Shown here piece after piece: positions 31,536-34,980 of a DNA stretch of 34,980 bases. Within the stretch, counting starts at the first letter, position 1. Each line of letters starts with the position of its first letter. Both the position numbers and the translations under genes were made by a program. This DNA is from Chloroflexota bacterium (lineage in GTDB: Bacteria > Chloroflexota > Limnocylindria > Limnocylindrales > CSP1-4), in assembly GCA_003158495.1 (NCBI GenBank), contig PMJT01000179.1, positions 906 through 35,885 of the forward strand, given 5' to 3'. The notes beneath the pieces were generated by a model. That model did not search any database. It was not told the DNA's origin and saw only the letters and a program-made list of their open reading frames with translations.

Positions 31536-32303
31536 CTACGCCGCCCGGATCTCCAGCACGGACTTGATGGCGGCGTGGAATGCGTCGCAATCGCAGATCC
31601 AGAAGAAGAGCTGCTGACCGACGGGCGTGGCCGCGGGAACCCAGTAGACCATCTGCAGGCGGACCCTATGGCCCGGCGCGATGACCGGGCCTATGGCCGG
31701 GCAGTTCAGCAGGTATGTGACCCCTCCGCCGACCTCGTTGTCCGGCATGTCGAAGATCGACTGCTTATAGCCGGGGCACGGATCCAGCGGGGCGGGAGTG
31801 TCGCCGGTGTTGGTGAGAACGATGGAGTAGTTCATCGACCCGCCGGCGACCGCAAAAGCGGGCAAGTCGATCTCGCTCACCTGGATATCGAAAAGCCACA
31901 GCGGCGGACGGACACTGGCCGTCGGAACGCTCGGTAATGGTGTGGCGTCCGTCCAGGAGATGAGTGGACTGGACGACGGTTCGGCCGAAGCGACCGTCGA
32001 CAGGGGCTCGCTCGACGCCGGTTCGGCCGATTCGACCTTCGACACCGGCTCGCTCGACACCGGCTCAGCCGACAGGCTCGGTTGCGCCGACGTCACGGCC
32101 GATTGCGATCCAGCCCCACTCGGCTGCGATCCGGTCGTCTGGCCGGGCAGGTAGCGCGACGCGCCCATCGCCACTGTTGCCATCGCGACGACAACCAGGA
32201 TGGCCAGCGCGGTGACCGCCGGCTTCCGACCGCTCAGTCGAGCCCGAAAGACGACTTGATCGGCGCTATCGGCATGACCGCTCGCGAAGGCCTCGTCCCT
32301 CAT
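31536..32303 (-). CDS. Membrane-anchored protein with Ser/Glu/Pro stalk, unknown function
   Basis: 255 residues from the ATG at 32303, preferred over one at 32330 because GGGGAGGA sits 6 nt before it. A cytoplasmic start of about 28 residues precedes one TM helix (AVTALAILVVVAMATVAMGA, 29-48). Residues 50-130 are a low-complexity Ser/Pro/Glu stalk containing a tandem 14-residue repeat (SAEPVSSEPVSKVE, SAEPASSEPLSTVA). The outer domain from about 135 looks like a beta-sandwich: IDLPAFAVAGGSMNYSIVLTNTGDTPAPLDPCPGY, with cysteines at 176, 201, 237 and 239. It resembles DUF4232/BsuPI-type Ig-like domains in layout, but no family is certain. It lies about 90 nt after the MFS gene on the same strand. 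Confidence 0.75.
   Translation of the reverse strand: MRDEAFASGHADSADQVVFRARLSGRKPAVTALAILVVVAMATVAMGASRYLPGQTTGSQPSGAGSQSAVTSAQPSLSAEPVSSEPVSKVESAEPASSEPLSTVASAEPSSSPLISWTDATPLPSVPTASVRPPLWLFDIQVSEIDLPAFAVAGGSMNYSIVLTNTGDTPAPLDPCPGYKQSIFDMPDNEVGGGVTYLLNCPAIGPVIAPGHRVRLQMVYWVPAATPVGQQLFFWICDCDAFHAAIKSVLEIRAA
31978..32074. repeat. 42-bp tandem repeat in stalk coding region
   Basis: Two full 42-nt units (31978-32019 and 32020-32061) and a partial third encode the 14-residue Ser/Glu/Pro repeat. Units begin GGTTCGGCCGA and include GGCTCGCTCGAC. Such in-frame repeats can vary in copy number. Confidence 0.7.
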
Positions 32304-32394
32304 TGCTGGTCCTCCCCAATGCAGGCCCACAAGACGCGCAGGGGCCGCTGGATGGGGCGCGGGTCGGCGTCGCGGCGCTCCACGGCCGGTTCGG

Positions 32395-33564
32395 TCAGGG
32401 GGCCGGGGCTGGCCTCGGTGTCACGGCCAGGACGCCCAGCGCGGCAACGGCGAGGGCCAGGATGATCGGCCATGCAGCGACGACGCCGACTGCGTCCGAC
32501 GCCAGGCCGAGGGTGGAGGGGGCAAGCAGCACGGCCGCGCCCGAGGCGAGGGTCGATCTGGCAGCGGCCGAGACCGGGGCCTTCGGCGCGCTCTGGAGCG
32601 CCGCCGTAAGCCCGACGGGCCAGCACGGAGCAGTGCCCAGGCCGCCGAGGAAGAGGCCCAATCCGGACAGGATTGGCACGGTCGAAACCCACACCAGGCC
32701 GGATCCGACGAGCACAATGCCGAGCCCGGCGGCGAGAATGCCGCGCGACGCTCGTCCAGCACCGAGGCCGCGGCCGATCGCGGCGCGGCCGGTGAACATG
32801 CCGACGACGAAAAGGCTGGCCAGCAGGGTCGCGTCGGCAGTGGAAACGCCGGTCCGCTTGCCCACGATCGTGGAGCCCCAGAAGACGAACGAGAATTCGA
32901 TGGACACGCACAGAACCAGGAGCGCCCAGGCGAACCAGTAGTCGGCGGGCAGCCTGGCCCGGGGCGGACGGACGGAACTGCGGGCCTCGGCGGCGCGCGG
33001 CCGCAGCAACGTCAGGGCGATGATGGCGGCGAGCGGCAGTAGGAGTGCCACCTTCCAGGCGTGCAGCCCGGCGACGGCGAGCCCGATCACGACAGGCGCA
33101 GCCGCGGCGGTGACCATCGAGAGAGCGTTGGCCTGGCCGATCAGACGCCGCGTTTCGACGCTGTTCGGGCGGTTGAGCCTGATGTTGACGTCCGTGCCGA
33201 CGAGTCCGCCGCCGAGCCCCATCAGGAAGGCGCCGGTCAGTGAGAACGGCAGGCTCGGCGCCAGCATAACGAGACCGAGCGCAACTATGAGCACGGCGAC
33301 CGCCACGTCCATGAGCCAGCGCGATCCTACCCGGCGCGCGATCGCGTCCGCGCCGACGCCGGCGACCAGCACGCCGACCGCTAGTGCCGAAGCGTGCAGG
33401 CCGGCCTGAAAGTCGGTCAGACCGAGGTCGATCCGCAGGTATGGCGTGGCATTGCCGATGCCGTAGAGGACGTAGCCCCAGACCGCCAGGTACGAGTACG
33501 AGATCCAGGTCGCCCGCTTGTCCTGCGCGGGGATCTGGGGCGCGGGCTCGATCGCGTCGGCCAA
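32395..33564 (-). CDS. MFS transporter (12-TM type)
   Basis: 389 residues from a TTG at 33564, two nt after the GH3 stop, with GAGG about 7 nt upstream. The only longer readings overlap the GH3 gene. The product starts ADAIEPAPQIPAQDKRATWI and then has about 12 helices: WISYSYLAVWGYVLYGIGNATPYLR is TM1, and LHASALAVGVLVAGVGADAIARRVGSRWLMD contains a motif-A-like loop. GAFLMGLGGGLVGTDVNIRLNR and the second-half start YWFAWALLVLCVSIEFSFVFWGS are seen too. It lacks the extra helices of the exporter at the left edge. Coupling to a GH3 glycosidase suggests sugar or glycoside uptake, but the substrate is not readable. Confidence 0.85.
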   Translation of the reverse strand: MADAIEPAPQIPAQDKRATWISYSYLAVWGYVLYGIGNATPYLRIDLGLTDFQAGLHASALAVGVLVAGVGADAIARRVGSRWLMDVAVAVLIVALGLVMLAPSLPFSLTGAFLMGLGGGLVGTDVNIRLNRPNSVETRRLIGQANALSMVTAAAAPVVIGLAVAGLHAWKVALLLPLAAIIALTLLRPRAAEARSSVRPPRARLPADYWFAWALLVLCVSIEFSFVFWGSTIVGKRTGVSTADATLLASLFVVGMFTGRAAIGRGLGAGRASRGILAAGLGIVLVGSGLVWVSTVPILSGLGLFLGGLGTAPCWPVGLTAALQSAPKAPVSAAARSTLASGAAVLLAPSTLGLASDAVGVVAAWPIILALAVAALGVLAVTPRPAPAP

Positions 33565-33566
33565 GC

Positions 33567-34979
33567 CTATGCCTCGACTTCTATGACTGTCGCCAGGCGC
33601 AGGTCGCCGACGCTTCGCCCGACGCGAACTTCGAAGCGACCCGGCTCGACGGCCCAATCGGCGGCCGCTTCGTCCCAGTGGCGGAGCGCCCATGGATCGA
33701 CCGGGACGGCGACCTCGACCGTCTGACCGGCGGCAGCCTCAACCGAAGCGAATCCACCAAGCCACAGGAGCGGCCGCTCGACGGCGCTGTCCGGCCGGGC
33801 CAGGTACAGCTGCACGACCTCGCGACCCGGCCTCGAACCGGAGTTGCGGAGACGGACTGTGACCGCGGCGCCACTTGCCGGGCTCCCGGCTCCGTGGCCG
33901 CTGGATCCGTGGCCGCGCGCCGCCTCGGCCGCCGGCTCAACGTCCAGGTACGTCCAGGTCGTGTACCCGCCGCCGTGGCCGAATGGGAAAGCGGGCGCCA
34001 CCTCGTTCTGCAGCCACGCCTTGTAACCGACGTGCAGCCCCTCGGAGTAGAGGAGCGTGCCGTCGACGGGTTGAGTGTCGAGGACCGGCACGTCGGCCAT
34101 CTCGGCCGGCCATGTCGTCGGCAGGCGACCTCCCGGCTCGACGCGTCCCAGCAGCATGTCCGCCAGCGCGTTGCCCGCTTCCTGGCCGGGGAACCACGTC
34201 AGCAAGATCGCGGCCACGTCCTCGCGCCAGGGCATCTCCACCGGCGAGCCCGCCGAAACCACGACGATCGTCCGCGGGTTGGCCGCTGCCACGCGCCGGA
34301 CCAGTTCGTCCATGGCCGGCTGGAGGGAAAGAGACGTGCGATCGCGCCCCTCGGTCTCGTCCTGGTCCGTGGTGCCGATGACGAGAACGACCGCATCCGC
34401 TCCGCGGGCGAGAAGCTCGGATTCCGCCAGGGCTTCGGCCGGGGTCACGGTCGGCTTCTCGATGGACAAGTCAATGGTGACGTGGTTATGGTCGTAGAAC
34501 TTGCGCCAGCGGGCCCGGAACTCTACCGGCCGGCCGGCTTGCAGGTCGACCTCGGCCACGTGGTACGGCTGATTTCCCCAAAGGTCGTCGAGCTCGAAGA
34601 CTTCGAGTGGTTCGCCCTCCTCGACGATTAGCTTGCCGTCGAGCCAGACCGCGGTCCGACCACGCGCCTTGAGCGCGATGCGATGCTTGCCGCTCACCGG
34701 CGACACGATTCGGGCCGAGATTTCCAGCACGGACTGGCCTGCGAGAACTGGATCGCCGCCCCACACCAGCCGGCCATCGGGGCGGATGTCGCGGCGCAGC
34801 TCCTGCCCGACATCGCCGTCGAGTGGCGCGGTCGGCGACGCGGGACCGCCGGCGCCGGCTTCGTCGAGGATCCGGACGAGGATGCCGGGCTGCCCGGCCT
34901 TCGCGCCGGCCTCGGCGGGGAGCAGCACCTCATTCTCCGCCACGCGCTGCCAGCCGGGGCGTATCGCGTCGGCGGGGTT
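33567..34979 (-). CDS. GH3 glycosidase with PA14 insert, N-terminal part beyond window edge
   Basis: The frame is open to the right edge, giving about 470 C-terminal residues. Before VAENEVLLPAEAG it reads NPADAIRPGWQR, so the apparent GTG at 34943 is internal. The first ~165 residues form a PA14-like beta domain (VLEISARIVSPVSGKHRIALKARGRTAVWLDGKLIVEEGE). This insert is known in GH3 beta-glucosidases. The GH3 C-terminal domain follows: GADAVVLVIGTTDQDETEGRDRTSLSLQPAMDELV and ILLTWFPGQEAGNALADMLLGRVEPGGRLPTTWP. A fibronectin III-like domain (VTVRLRNSGSRPGREVVQLYLARP) ends the protein. The catalytic nucleophile domain lies outside the window. It is followed directly by the MFS gene. Confidence 0.9.
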   Translation of the reverse strand, partial: NPADAIRPGWQRVAENEVLLPAEAGAKAGQPGILVRILDEAGAGGPASPTAPLDGDVGQELRRDIRPDGRLVWGGDPVLAGQSVLEISARIVSPVSGKHRIALKARGRTAVWLDGKLIVEEGEPLEVFELDDLWGNQPYHVAEVDLQAGRPVEFRARWRKFYDHNHVTIDLSIEKPTVTPAEALAESELLARGADAVVLVIGTTDQDETEGRDRTSLSLQPAMDELVRRVAAANPRTIVVVSAGSPVEMPWREDVAAILLTWFPGQEAGNALADMLLGRVEPGGRLPTTWPAEMADVPVLDTQPVDGTLLYSEGLHVGYKAWLQNEVAPAFPFGHGGGYTTWTYLDVEPAAEAARGHGSSGHGAGSPASGAAVTVRLRNSGSRPGREVVQLYLARPDSAVERPLLWLGGFASVEAAAGQTVEVAVPVDPWALRHWDEAAADWAVEPGRFEVRVGRSVGDLRLATVIEVEA

Positions 34980-34980
34980 G

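Overview
The window is a GC-rich bacterial chromosome segment, densely coding, with short intergenic gaps. The two sugar-binding lipoproteins carry Ala/Thr/Pro linkers of the TAAPTAAP type straight after the lipobox cysteine, and the xylose isomerase is of the short actinobacterial-like type. This combination fits an uncultivated Chloroflexota (Limnocylindria/Ellin6529-like) or, less well, an actinobacterium. That assignment is inference: no rRNA or marker gene is present. No CRISPR array, transposase or phage gene was seen.

Layout. (1) 1-2302: a DHA2-type multidrug MFS exporter cut by the left edge, divergent from a TetR regulator, with operator-like dyads over the promoter between them. (2) 2536-2874: a small secreted protein. 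(3) 7911 down to 2969, minus strand: xylose isomerase, xylulokinase, aldose-1-epimerase and a LarA-like (DUF2088) protein, probably one operon. (4) 8591-14232, plus strand: a CUT1 sugar importer (binding lipoprotein and two permeases) followed by a cytoplasmic GH3 glycosidase; its ATPase is not in the window. (5) 19331 down to 14349, minus strand: a tight three-gene set of a vanadium-haloperoxidase/PAP2-type membrane-anchored enzyme, a CRTAC1/ASPIC repeat protein and an M24 creatinase-like protein. (6) 19814-23253, plus strand: a CUT2 xylose-type importer (XylF-, XylH- and XylG-like). (7) 26373 down to 23300, minus strand: a GH51 arabinofuranosidase, a LacI-family regulator and a decayed zinc alcohol dehydrogenase. 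(8) 26904-31264, plus strand: a MacA/MacB-type export system, a DUF5666-like membrane-anchored protein and a response regulator lacking an output domain. (9) 31361-31489: a truncated tRNA-Thr copy followed by an intact tRNA-Thr(CGT). (10) 34979 down to 31536, minus strand: a GH3/PA14 enzyme cut by the right edge, an MFS transporter, and a membrane-anchored protein with a Ser/Glu/Pro-rich stalk.

Most of the window is a plant-hemicellulose pentose locus. Two ABC importers bring in xylose and xylo- or arabino-oligosaccharides. GH3 and GH51 enzymes without signal peptides cleave them inside the cell, and the epimerase, isomerase and kinase deliver xylulose-5-phosphate to the pentose phosphate pathway. 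Both importer operons share a 39-40 nt upstream element with an identical 18-nt core. A LacI-type operator lies upstream of the GH51-LacI pair.

The best candidates for something undescribed are the haloperoxidase-CRTAC1-M24 operon set inside the sugar locus, the shared importer promoter element, the LarA-like protein in a xylose operon, and two relics (dehydrogenase and tRNA-Thr).
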